Of a stretch of DNA of 22,831 nucleotides, positions 1 through 6,113 are shown in pieces (the stretch's first letter is position 1; each line of letters opens with the position of its first letter). The notes beneath the pieces are model-generated. The model was given only the letters and a program-made list of their open reading frames with translations. It did not search any database and was not told the origin of the DNA. The stretch covers positions 1-22,831 of the forward strand of contig CAYSWB010000019.1 in the NCBI GenBank assembly GCA_964434575.1, written 5' to 3'. The DNA comes from DAORHV01 sp964434575. Lineage in GTDB: Bacteria; Patescibacteriota; Gracilibacteria; Peribacterales; Peribacteraceae. Made by a program: the position numbers and the translations under genes.

Positions 1-603
1 GCCGAGGCGATCGGGTGGTTCTTCCGGTTGTCCGCGGTACTCGCGGGCGCGGCCCACGTGGAGGACCAGAAAACGATCGAGCGCGTGAAACACATTCCGG
101 GCTGCAACCTGCTGTGCCGCCGCGAAGCGCTGGCGAAGATCTTCCCGCTCAACTGGACGACCACCAGCGGCGAGGACATCCAGACCGGCAGGCTGCTGCT
201 GCAAAAAGGGTACCAACTGCTGCGCGTGCCCGACGTGCGCGTGTGGCACTACAAACGCACCACCGCGAAGGCGATCTTCTGGCAGATGCAAAGCTACGGC
301 CGCGGCCGCCTGCGGCTGGGGAAAATCGACCGCGCGTGGCTGCACCCCACCCACGTGCTCTGTGGCTTTGCGATCCCGCTGGCGGTCATGGGCGTCGCGG
401 GACTGTGGCTGCTGTCCCCCGCCGCACTGGTGTTCGCGGCGGCGACGCTCGCTCTGCTCATGCTCGTCTTCTCATTGTGGGCGATGGCAGGCGGGGCTTC
501 GCCGAACATCCTGTGGAGCGGTCCGGCCGCGGTGCTGATCGGCAGTTTCGGGTGGTCGCGCGGATTTTTGTCGGAACTGCTGTTCGGTCCGAAGTTCCGC
601 TGA
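1..603 (+). CDS. Glycosyltransferase family 2, C-terminal part (5' end outside window)
   Basis: The frame is open from base 1, so the N-terminal Rossmann half lies upstream of the window. What is visible is the late catalytic part of a processive-type GT2 enzyme. It has a GCN-type acceptor stretch, then GEDIQTGRLLL, which matches the conserved acidic ED/Q region that carries the catalytic base. This is followed by a RVWHY strand and a WQMQSYGRGR segment resembling the QxxRW-like region. Three hydrophobic segments follow (about 24 residues each, coding 340-600), so the enzyme is membrane-bound. Family knowledge says such enzymes move a sugar from a nucleotide sugar to a lipid or polysaccharide acceptor. 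The exact donor and acceptor cannot be read here. It ends 21 bp before the next gene and belongs with the downstream glycosylation genes. A TTG at 28 is only an internal codon. Confidence 0.75.
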   Translation, partial: AEAIGWFFRLSAVLAGAAHVEDQKTIERVKHIPGCNLLCRREALAKIFPLNWTTTSGEDIQTGRLLLQKGYQLLRVPDVRVWHYKRTTAKAIFWQMQSYGRGRLRLGKIDRAWLHPTHVLCGFAIPLAVMGVAGLWLLSPAALVFAAATLALLMLVFSLWAMAGGASPNILWSGPAAVLIGSFGWSRGFLSELLFGPKFR

Positions 604-608
604 ACGGC

Positions 609-625
609 TGCTACACTGGAACACA
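609..625 (+). promoter_or_regulatory. Extended -10 promoter, leaderless start of GT-C gene 1
   Basis: TGC-TACACT at 609-617 forms an extended -10 element. The expected transcription start is about 624, one base before ATG 625. I see no convincing -35 box, which is usual for extended -10 promoters. Confidence 0.5.
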
Positions 626-2187
626 TGTCCAAGCGCACCGTCTGCATCGCGCTGTTCCTGCTGGTATTTTTGAACGGCGCGTACGTCATGCAGCGGTGGG
701 GCGCCAACCAAATTTCACGCATCAGTTTGCTGTACGCGATGGTCCACGAACACGGCGTCAGCATCGACACCAACGCCGCGTGGACGGTGGACAAGGCGAC
801 GGCGAACGGACGGACGTATAGCGACAAGGCACCCGGCACAGCGTTCCTGGCCTTGCCGTCGTTCGCCGCCACGCACCTCGTGCTGCTCATGCTGCGGATT
901 TCTCCGTCGAGCTACCAGGGCGTGGACGTGGTCCAATGGATCGCAACCGCCGGCAGCAGCGGCTGGTTCGCCGCGCTGGGCGCGGTGGCGTTCTGGCTCT
1001 TGCTGACGAGCTTGCTGCCTCCCGCAACCGCGCTGGCCGCGGCGGCGGCGCTGGCGCTCGGCACGCTGCAACTGCCGTATTCCGGACAACTGTTTTCGCA
1101 CGCGTCGACCATGGGCCTGCTGACGGTGGCACTTCTTTTGGCGGCCGCGCCGCGAGACAAGAAGCGCTCCGGGTTCGGCGAGTGGCGAAAAAACAACGGC
1201 GCGACCGCGCTGATGGCGGGAGTCGGCACCGCGATGGCGATGCTGCCGCTGGGAGGCGGAGCATTCACGGTGGGCGTTCTGCTGGCGATGATCGCCGCCA
1301 TCACGCTGCTCACGCGCTCGGTCATCGGCATGGCCGATGGCACGCTGCCCGCGTTCGCGCGGGACGTCGCGTGCGGACTGGCGTGCGGCATGGCGGTGAC
1401 CGGCGAGTACCCGGCCGCGGTGGCGGCGGCGGGAATCGGATTGCTGGCGCTGCGCGACAGGCCCGCGCGCGCATGGCCGATGCTGCTGGGCGCCGCGAGC
1501 CCCCTGCTCCTGTACGGCGCATACAACGCGATGGCCTTCGGCTCGCCGTTTTCCATGGGCTACCAGCACAACGGGTACGCCTGGATGCAGGATGGTTTCC
1601 TGGGATTGTCGCTTCGTTTCAACGCCGACGCCCTCTACGCGCTGCTCATCAGCCAGGGGCGCGGCCTGTTCTTTTGGTCACCGTTCCTCCTCTTGGCGCT
1701 GCCCGGGTACCCGCGACTTTGGCGGGCGTCCCGGCCCCTGTTCTGGATGTGTTTGCTGGCGCCGCTCATCACGCTGTCGGCACTGTGCGTCATGTCCAGC
1801 CCGTACGGAGGATCCGCGGTGGGCCCGCGCTACCTCGCGCCGGCGATCCCGTTTCTGGCGCTTGCGGCGGCGTACGGACTGCAGTCGCTCCCGCGTTTCG
1901 GCCGCGCGCTGATCGTACTCTCCGTCGCGTTGAACGTGTTCGTCACGCTGGTGAACGCGCAGACGCCGGAGTTCATCGCGTCGCCGTTCTTTGCGTACTA
2001 CATGGACCGCGCGCTGGCGGGATCGTTCATGACGAACCTGGGCACCGTCATCGGCTTGGGGCCGGCGTGGTCGGTGCTGCCGCTGGTTGCCTTGAATGCG
2101 GCCGCGTTGCGGTGGCTGCTGCGGGGATTCACGCCGACGTCACCCGCTCGGGGTCGCCCTGGCCGCGGCCGGAAAGCAAACGCATGA
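625..2187 (+). CDS. GT-C-like polytopic membrane glycosyltransferase (paralogue 1)
   Basis: A 520-residue protein with an N-terminal membrane anchor and about ten further hydrophobic segments, separated by short loops. The first outer loop carries GRTYSDKAPGT with Tyr65, next to SIDTNAAW. Acidic residues in this first loop are typical of GT-C (PMT/ArnT-like) enzymes, which transfer sugars from polyprenyl-phosphate donors outside the membrane. Later landmarks are GLFFWSPFLLLALPG and GPRYLAPAIPFLALA, both shared with the gene at 2718. The C-terminus is basic (RGRPGRGRK). The start at 625 directly follows an extended -10 box, so the mRNA is probably leaderless. The last 59 bp overlap the tail of the convergent gene at 2129-2662. 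The substrate is unknown. The GT-C assignment rests on topology and motif style rather than a recognised subfamily. Confidence 0.7.
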   Translation: MSKRTVCIALFLLVFLNGAYVMQRWGANQISRISLLYAMVHEHGVSIDTNAAWTVDKATANGRTYSDKAPGTAFLALPSFAATHLVLLMLRISPSSYQGVDVVQWIATAGSSGWFAALGAVAFWLLLTSLLPPATALAAAAALALGTLQLPYSGQLFSHASTMGLLTVALLLAAAPRDKKRSGFGEWRKNNGATALMAGVGTAMAMLPLGGGAFTVGVLLAMIAAITLLTRSVIGMADGTLPAFARDVACGLACGMAVTGEYPAAVAAAGIGLLALRDRPARAWPMLLGAASPLLLYGAYNAMAFGSPFSMGYQHNGYAWMQDGFLGLSLRFNADALYALLISQGRGLFFWSPFLLLALPGYPRLWRASRPLFWMCLLAPLITLSALCVMSSPYGGSAVGPRYLAPAIPFLALAAAYGLQSLPRFGRALIVLSVALNVFVTLVNAQTPEFIASPFFAYYMDRALAGSFMTNLGTVIGLGPAWSVLPLVALNAAALRWLLRGFTPTSPARGRPGRGRKANA

Positions 2188-2662
2188 CCTGCGAGGCGGT
2201 ATGGACCCGCACCTGGATGCCGGCCATGCTGATGTCCCCTCCTTCGTAACCGCACACGTGCGGCCACATTGCCTGCATGCGCGTGACGAGCTCCGTGAAA
2301 CGCCCGACCGTGGCTGCATCGACGTGCTGGGCTTTCCCGAGCCGGTGCGCCACATGCAAGCAGCGCCGCCAGGCGTGGACTTCCAGCCGCTGGGCAAGGT
2401 GCCGCCTGAACGCCTCCAGTGCATCTGCATCGGCGTCGTCTTCGTGCCCGGACTCCGCCTTTGCCATGTCCCATTTCTGCCGGTCGATGTCGATGGATGC
2501 GAGTTCCGCTTCGATGCGATCCATGTTTTCCCCCGCGCCCAAAGCGGTCCAGGCCACGGCTCCGCCTTCGCCCAACGCAAGCGTGCGTTCGATGTAGGAA
2601 GACACGCGGGGAGGATCCTGAGGCCCTCCTTCGCCTTCGTCCGGATAAATTCGGAGCGTCAT
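2129..2662 (-). CDS. Unknown 177-residue soluble protein
   Basis: I do not recognise a family. The protein is soluble and acidic in its N-terminal half, with a stretch rich in Asp/Glu (GHEDDADADALEAF) followed by a helical, Arg/His-rich segment around residues 90-150. There is no signal peptide or membrane segment. I chose ATG 2662 rather than ATG 2674 because a TTGACA-N17-TAAATG promoter puts the transcript start at about 2665, which makes the longer form untranslatable. The stop lies inside the 3' end of the GT-C gene (59-bp convergent overlap), and the 5' end is divergent from the second GT-C paralogue. It thus sits between two duplicated genes on the opposite strand. Confidence 0.6.
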   Translation of the reverse strand: MTLRIYPDEGEGGPQDPPRVSSYIERTLALGEGGAVAWTALGAGENMDRIEAELASIDIDRQKWDMAKAESGHEDDADADALEAFRRHLAQRLEVHAWRRCLHVAHRLGKAQHVDAATVGRFTELVTRMQAMWPHVCGYEGGDISMAGIQVRVHTASQVMRLLSGRGQGDPERVTSA

Positions 2663-2664
2663 GT

Positions 2665-2700
2665 GCGGCGCCATTTACGGTCAATTTTTGATTTTGTCAA
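2665..2700 (-). promoter_or_regulatory. TTGACA-N17-TAAATG promoter for the 2662 gene
   Basis: The -35 TTGACA (2700-2695) is perfect and is followed by a 17-bp spacer and TAAATG (2677-2672). The predicted +1 near 2665 leaves three bases before ATG 2662. Confidence 0.55.
2681..2700. promoter_or_regulatory. Nested TCAA/TTGA inverted repeats in a divergent promoter region
   Basis: Two overlapping inverted repeats share one arm: TCAA-TTT-TTGA (2681-2691) and TTGA-TTTTG-TCAA (2688-2700). They cover the -35 box of the minus-strand promoter and lie just upstream of the -10 box of the plus-strand gene, so they could be an operator for both. The arms are only four bases and the tract is AT-rich, so chance is possible. 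Confidence 0.3.
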
Positions 2701-2705
2701 TGCTC

Positions 2706-2718
2706 TACAATCCGGATA
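2706..2718 (+). promoter_or_regulatory. -10 box, leaderless start of GT-C gene 2
   Basis: TACAAT at 2706-2711 predicts +1 at 2718, exactly the A of the ATG. No good -35 box at 16-18 bp spacing is visible. The upstream sequence is AT-rich. Confidence 0.45.
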
Positions 2719-4301
2719 TGACTCGCATTTCAGTCGGCATCTTGATCGCCGTCCTCGTGGCCGGCATGGGTTCATACGTCGCGCAACGGCACGGCTCGAA
2801 CCAGCTGTCTCGCATCGACATGCTCTACGCCATGACGGTGGAAGGACGGTTCGCCATCGACACGCTGAAGTCCAACACCATGGACTCGGTGAACTTCGGC
2901 GGGCGCCAATACAGCGACAAGCCGCCCGGAATGACGTACCTGGCGCTGCCGTCGTACGCACTCACCGTTGGCGCACAGCATCGGTTCGGACTGCGGGGTC
3001 CGGCCACGCCGCGCGGCGTGACGCTCACCCTGCGCACGACAAGCATCGCGACGTCGGTACTGCTGTCGGCGCTCGGAGCGATGGCGACGTGGGCGCTTCT
3101 GAGCGCGTACGCCAGAAAGCCGCGGCATGCGCTGGTCGCAACGCTGGGGCTGTGGCTCGGAACGTTGGCGCTGCCGTTCGGCAACATGCTGTTCTCGCAT
3201 GCGGCCGTCATGGCGCTGCTTGCCATCGCGCTGGCCGCCATCCTGCTGCCCGTCCCCACTGCCGCGCGGCGGCACGCGTTCGCGGCGGCCGTGTGGCGGG
3301 CCGGATGCTGGCTGGCCGGCGGCGCAACCTTCGCGGCGGCCTGCTGGGTGCTGCTGCAGCTCATGGGCGCCGGGCCGAGTACGCGTTTTCTGATCCTCAC
3401 GCTGGCGATCATGGGTCTCTCTGCGCCGCTCCTGCTGGGAGCGGGCACCTGGCGGATCCTCGTCGGGCAAGGCGGCTCGGCGGAACGCCGGCGGCGCCAT
3501 GCGCTGGTCGGATTGGCGCTGGGCGTGGCGGTGGCGTGCGAGTACGCGGCAGCGATCCCCGCGATGGCGCTGCTGATCCTCATGCTCATGCGCGATGCCC
3601 GCGGTGCGGTGCGTGCGGCGTGCTGGGCTTTGGTGCCCGTGCTGCTGATCCCGCTGACCAATTGGCTCTGCTTCCAGTCCCCCTTCCAGTTGGGCTACGG
3701 CCTGAACCAGGAACCATGGGTGCGGACCGGCTTCTTCGGCATCCGTCCGATGCTGAACCTCAGCACGATGTCGCTGCTGCTCTTCAGCGGCTCCAAAGGT
3801 CTCCTGTTTTGGTCGCCGTGCCTGGCCCTTGCCCTGCCCGGTTTCCTGGAGCTGTACCGCCGCGACAGGGCGTTGTGTCTGGCGCTTGCAGGCGGCGCGC
3901 TGCTGCTGTTCATCGCCATCGCGAGCACCGGGAATCCGGGAGGCGGCATGTCGGCGGGGCCCCGGTACCTTGCTCCGGCCATTCCGCTGCTGGCCATTCC
4001 GATGGCGCTCGGCCTGGCTTCGCTTCCGCGATTGGGCATCGTGCTGGTCGGCATTTCCATCGTACTGAACTTCATCGCCTTCTCGGTGAACCCCATGCCG
4101 TCGCCGGAAATGCAGCTGCCGCTGTTGGATTTCTACCTGCCCGCGATCCTGCGCGGCGGCTTCCTGTGGAACTGGGGCGCGGATGCCGGCTTGGCGCGCG
4201 CGGTCAGCATCCTGCCGCTCATCGGTTTCGCGGCGGGCATGATCGCGGCCTCATGGAAGCTGGCCGGAACCATCCCTGCGAAGCGCGGCGCGTCGGATTG
4301 A
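2718..4301 (+). CDS. GT-C-like polytopic membrane glycosyltransferase (paralogue 2)
   Basis: A 527-residue multi-spanning protein and clear paralogue of the gene at 625. Both share QR-G-NQ-SRI near residues 23-33, the loop motif YSDK(A/P)PG with Tyr at position 65 in each, a late KGLLFWSPCLALALPG element, and GPRYLAPAIP followed by SLPRLG. Family knowledge suggests use of a polyprenyl-phosphate sugar on the outer face of the membrane. The preceding in-frame ATG at 2661 is rejected because the -10 box lies downstream of it, so ATG 2718 is the start. The stop codon is embedded in the -35 TTGACA of the following GT2 gene. Conservation of the first loop and late motifs but divergence in the middle suggests duplication with altered acceptor specificity (inference). 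Confidence 0.72.
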   Translation: MTRISVGILIAVLVAGMGSYVAQRHGSNQLSRIDMLYAMTVEGRFAIDTLKSNTMDSVNFGGRQYSDKPPGMTYLALPSYALTVGAQHRFGLRGPATPRGVTLTLRTTSIATSVLLSALGAMATWALLSAYARKPRHALVATLGLWLGTLALPFGNMLFSHAAVMALLAIALAAILLPVPTAARRHAFAAAVWRAGCWLAGGATFAAACWVLLQLMGAGPSTRFLILTLAIMGLSAPLLLGAGTWRILVGQGGSAERRRRHALVGLALGVAVACEYAAAIPAMALLILMLMRDARGAVRAACWALVPVLLIPLTNWLCFQSPFQLGYGLNQEPWVRTGFFGIRPMLNLSTMSLLLFSGSKGLLFWSPCLALALPGFLELYRRDRALCLALAGGALLLFIAIASTGNPGGGMSAGPRYLAPAIPLLAIPMALGLASLPRLGIVLVGISIVLNFIAFSVNPMPSPEMQLPLLDFYLPAILRGGFLWNWGADAGLARAVSILPLIGFAAGMIAASWKLAGTIPAKRGASD

Positions 4302-4334
4302 CACCAAGTCGGCCGCAACCGACACTGCGCGCGA
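4298..4334 (+). promoter_or_regulatory. TTGACA-N17-GACACT promoter overlapping the upstream stop codon
   Basis: A perfect TTGACA (4298-4303), which contains the upstream gene's TGA, is followed by a 17-bp spacer and GACACT (4321-4326). Predicted +1 is 4333, one base before ATG 4334. This supports independent, leaderless transcription of the GT2 gene. Confidence 0.6.
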
Positions 4335-5032
4335 TGGGACGCATGACGAGAATATCGGTGGTACTGCCATGCCTGAACGAGGCGGGGGCCATCCGTGGAA
4401 CGGTGGAAGCGACGGCAAAATGGATGCGCGCACAACATCTCACGGGCGAAATCATCGTGGCCGACGACGGATCGACCGACGGCACGCCGGCCGTGCTGGA
4501 TGCACTCGCGCGCGGCGAGAGCATGCTGCGCCGCGTTCGCCATGAAACCACGCGCGGATACGGCGCGGCCGTCCGGTCGGGCTGCGACGCGGCGACCATG
4601 GACGCCATCGTATTCATGGACAGCGACGGCCAGTTCGATCCGTCCGACATCGGACTGCTGCTCGACGCTCTCGACGGCACGGACGTGGCGTGGGGCGTGC
4701 GCTCCAGACGCGCGGACGGACCCGTGCGCAGCATGGCGCAGCGGGTCTACCAAACACTCGTGCGGATGGCGCTCGGACTCTCGTCGCCGGATTTGAACTG
4801 CGGCCTGAAGGCGTTCCGCCGCACGTCGTGGGCATGGCTGAGGCCGGTGACGGCGGATGGTGCCCTGTTCCATGCCGAATTGCTGCGCCGGGCGCACGCG
4901 GGAAACCTGTCGGTGACGAACGTGGCCGTACGGCACTTCCCCAGGCGCACCGGAACGCCGACGGGGATCAGCCCGGCGGTCATCCGCAAGATGTTCAGGG
5001 AGCTCTCCGCGCTGCGAAAGCTTACCGCGTGA
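4334..5032 (+). CDS. DPM1-like GT2 glycosyltransferase (polyprenyl-phosphate sugar synthase type)
   Basis: A 232-residue GT-A enzyme. It opens with ISVVLPCLNEAG, has VADDGSTDGT at about residue 43, and has the metal-binding DSDGQFDP motif with Asp96 and Asp98. It continues with DLNCGLKAFRR near 155 and a late RRTGTPTG loop. This order is characteristic of dolichol/polyprenyl-phosphate mannose or glucose synthases, which load a sugar from a nucleotide donor onto a lipid phosphate on the inner face of the membrane. No C-terminal membrane segments are present. The product would be the donor expected by the two neighbouring GT-C-like proteins, so the three may form one pathway (inference). ATG 4334 is favoured by the promoter, with ATG 4343 possible. 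It overlaps the convergent gene by 11 bp. Confidence 0.82.
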   Translation: MGRMTRISVVLPCLNEAGAIRGTVEATAKWMRAQHLTGEIIVADDGSTDGTPAVLDALARGESMLRRVRHETTRGYGAAVRSGCDAATMDAIVFMDSDGQFDPSDIGLLLDALDGTDVAWGVRSRRADGPVRSMAQRVYQTLVRMALGLSSPDLNCGLKAFRRTSWAWLRPVTADGALFHAELLRRAHAGNLSVTNVAVRHFPRRTGTPTGISPAVIRKMFRELSALRKLTA

Positions 5033-5354
5033 CGCCGCAGGCCGTGAGGCACAGGTCGGCGTCCGGCCAGAACACGTAACCGCCTTCCGAGCATTCTTCG
5101 CGGTTCAGGTCCAAACACTCGCCTTCGCCGCAGCAAGCGCCGGCTCCATCCGGAGTGGACGGCCGCTCGGCGATGCGGATCTGGTCGGCGGACAACGGCT
5201 CGTACACGCGGGCCGTGTAGCGGGAGGCGACGCTCTGGCGGTAGCCGATGGCGATGAGCATGACCACGACGAACGCCGCGCCGAGCAGGACGATGTTCTT
5301 GAACTGACGCTCATGGCTGTGGCGATGGCCGGTCTTGTGGGATTTTTTCGTCAT
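5022..5354 (-). CDS. Small membrane-anchored six-cysteine protein A
   Basis: A 110-residue protein with a short basic, His-rich N-terminus (KKSHKTGHRHSHER), one membrane segment (about residues 22-40, ending before YRQS), a linker and a C-terminal cysteine cluster. The cysteine spacing is CC-x4-C-x7-C-x13-C-x3-C, ending LCLTACGVTR. It most likely sits with the Cys domain outside the membrane (inference from topology). The ATG at 5354 overlaps the TGA of the upstream gene as ATGA, so the two are probably translationally coupled. ATG 5369 would extend further into the upstream gene and is less likely. It shares architecture and Cys pattern with that upstream gene, which suggests tandem duplication. 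No known family recognised. Confidence 0.7.
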   Translation of the reverse strand: MTKKSHKTGHRHSHERQFKNIVLLGAAFVVVMLIAIGYRQSVASRYTARVYEPLSADQIRIAERPSTPDGAGACCGEGECLDLNREECSEGGYVFWPDADLCLTACGVTR

Positions 5355-5710
5355 GAGGCGGAGGCGCAAGTGTCGGCACAGGCTTCAAAGTTGCTGCCGA
5401 AGTCGCCATAGCGGGCGTCATCGCCGCAGCCGGAGGATTCCGCCTGCTCGTAACACAGTGCGGCGTCGCCGTTGCAGCACCACACGGTGGGCTCCATGGC
5501 CTCGCCCATCATCGACGGATCCTGAAACTCCTCCATGACGTCGAACTCCACGACTTCCATGGGCTCCTCCATGGGCATGACCATGGCGGCCTGCATCGAG
5601 CCGGACGTCTGCTGCTGGTAACCGATGCCGATGGTCATGACGGAAACGATGGCCACGGACGTGAAAAGGACCGAACGGACGATGCGTTCTCCTTGGGTCG
5701 GGGAAGACAT
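5351..5710 (-). CDS. Small membrane-anchored six-cysteine protein B
   Basis: A 119-residue protein with a short cytoplasmic N-terminus (MSSPTQGERIVRS), one membrane helix (VLFTSVAIVSVMTIGIGY), a Met/Glu-rich linker with repeated MEEPMEV-like elements, and a C-terminal cluster CC-x6-C-x8-C-x15-C-x3-C. The helix ends in IGYQQQ, comparable to IGYRQS in protein A, and the cysteine order matches, so the two look paralogous. The longer in-frame ATG at 5818 would overlap the 5769-5990 gene and add an Arg-rich non-membrane extension, so I prefer ATG 5710. A TACACT box 26 bp upstream of the start supports it. Function unknown. The Cys pattern suggests a disulfide-stabilised extracytoplasmic domain. 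Confidence 0.7.
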   Translation of the reverse strand: MSSPTQGERIVRSVLFTSVAIVSVMTIGIGYQQQTSGSMQAAMVMPMEEPMEVVEFDVMEEFQDPSMMGEAMEPTVWCCNGDAALCYEQAESSGCGDDARYGDFGSNFEACADTCASAS

Positions 5711-5728
5711 GGGTTTGCGAAGGGAAAT

Positions 5729-5741
5729 CCAGCGCAGTGTA
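5729..5741 (-). promoter_or_regulatory. -10 box for the six-cysteine gene pair
   Basis: TACACT (5741-5736) predicts +1 near 5729, leaving a 19-nt pyrimidine-rich leader without an obvious Shine-Dalgarno sequence. The -35 region is weak. Confidence 0.35.
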
Positions 5742-5768
5742 CGCCGCTTGCCCAGCCAGCTCAATTGC

Positions 5769-5990
5769 CTAGCGGCGCGGACTGTTGCGCACTTCACACC
5801 CGACCATGCCGGGAACACAGGGCGGATTTTTGATTTTGGGCTTGCAGCCCCACAAACCCGGAACGCACGGAGGAGCGGGCAGCTTGGCGACGGCCTGGAC
5901 CGGCGAAACCCGGTACGAGGCGTTCTGCACGGCGAGCACGCATGTCAGCAGGAACAGCGAGAGAGTGACGGCGGGCAGGAATTTGGCCAT
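5769..5990 (-). CDS. Small exported protein with two CVPG-x2-GC repeats
   Basis: A 73-residue protein with a signal-like N-terminus (MAKFLPAVTLSLFLLTCVLA), then a short linker and two tandem repeats PPCVPGLWGC and PPCVPGMVGC separated by KPKIKN. The two Cys-x5-Cys units could form two small disulfide loops. The FLLTC stretch is a poor lipobox (Thr before Cys), so cleavage by signal peptidase I or retention as an anchor is more likely than lipidation. A TACAAT box places the transcript start two bases before ATG 5990. It lies upstream of, and on the same strand as, the two six-cysteine membrane proteins, and is divergent from the thioredoxin-containing lipoprotein. No family recognised. Confidence 0.6.
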   Translation of the reverse strand: MAKFLPAVTLSLFLLTCVLAVQNASYRVSPVQAVAKLPAPPCVPGLWGCKPKIKNPPCVPGMVGCEVRNSPRR

Positions 5991-5991
5991 A

Positions 5992-6004
5992 GGCGGCGAT
6001 TGTA
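5992..6004 (-). promoter_or_regulatory. -10 box, near-leaderless start of the CVPG-repeat gene
   Basis: TACAAT (6004-5999) predicts +1 at about 5992, two bases before ATG 5990. The -35 position falls inside the palindrome at 6017-6030. Confidence 0.45.
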
Positions 6005-6016
6005 CGGAGATCCCGC

Positions 6017-6030
6017 CGTATAGATATACG
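6017..6030. promoter_or_regulatory. CGTATA-GA-TATACG palindrome, possible operator
   Basis: Perfect 6-bp arms around a 2-bp centre, in the AT-rich gap between the divergent CVPG-repeat gene and the FAS1-thioredoxin gene. It covers the -35 position of the minus-strand promoter and lies upstream of the plus-strand one, where a regulator could affect both. Confidence 0.4.
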
Positions 6031-6065
6031 TTTAAAAATACTCTGGATTTATGTCAAGAAGACTG

Positions 6066-6078
6066 TACACTATGCCCC
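6066..6078 (+). promoter_or_regulatory. -10 box for the FAS1-thioredoxin lipoprotein gene
   Basis: TACACT (6066-6071) predicts +1 near 6078. In-frame ATG 6072 lies upstream of that point, so the promoter favours ATG 6114 with a 36-nt C/T-rich leader lacking a clear Shine-Dalgarno sequence. Confidence 0.4.
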
Positions 6079-6113
6079 TGAAGACCGACCCTCCCCTTTC
6101 TTCCCCATTCCGT

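Noticed and set aside
2096..4333. Long 5' extension of the DPM1-like gene
   Set aside because: It covers three other genes in another frame. The GT2 motifs begin at about 4343 and the promoter sits at 4298-4326.
5711..5818. Upstream start (ATG 5818) for six-cysteine protein B
   Set aside because: It adds an Arg/Trp-rich tail before the short cytoplasmic segment and overlaps the neighbouring gene. The promoter at 5741-5736 lies downstream of it.
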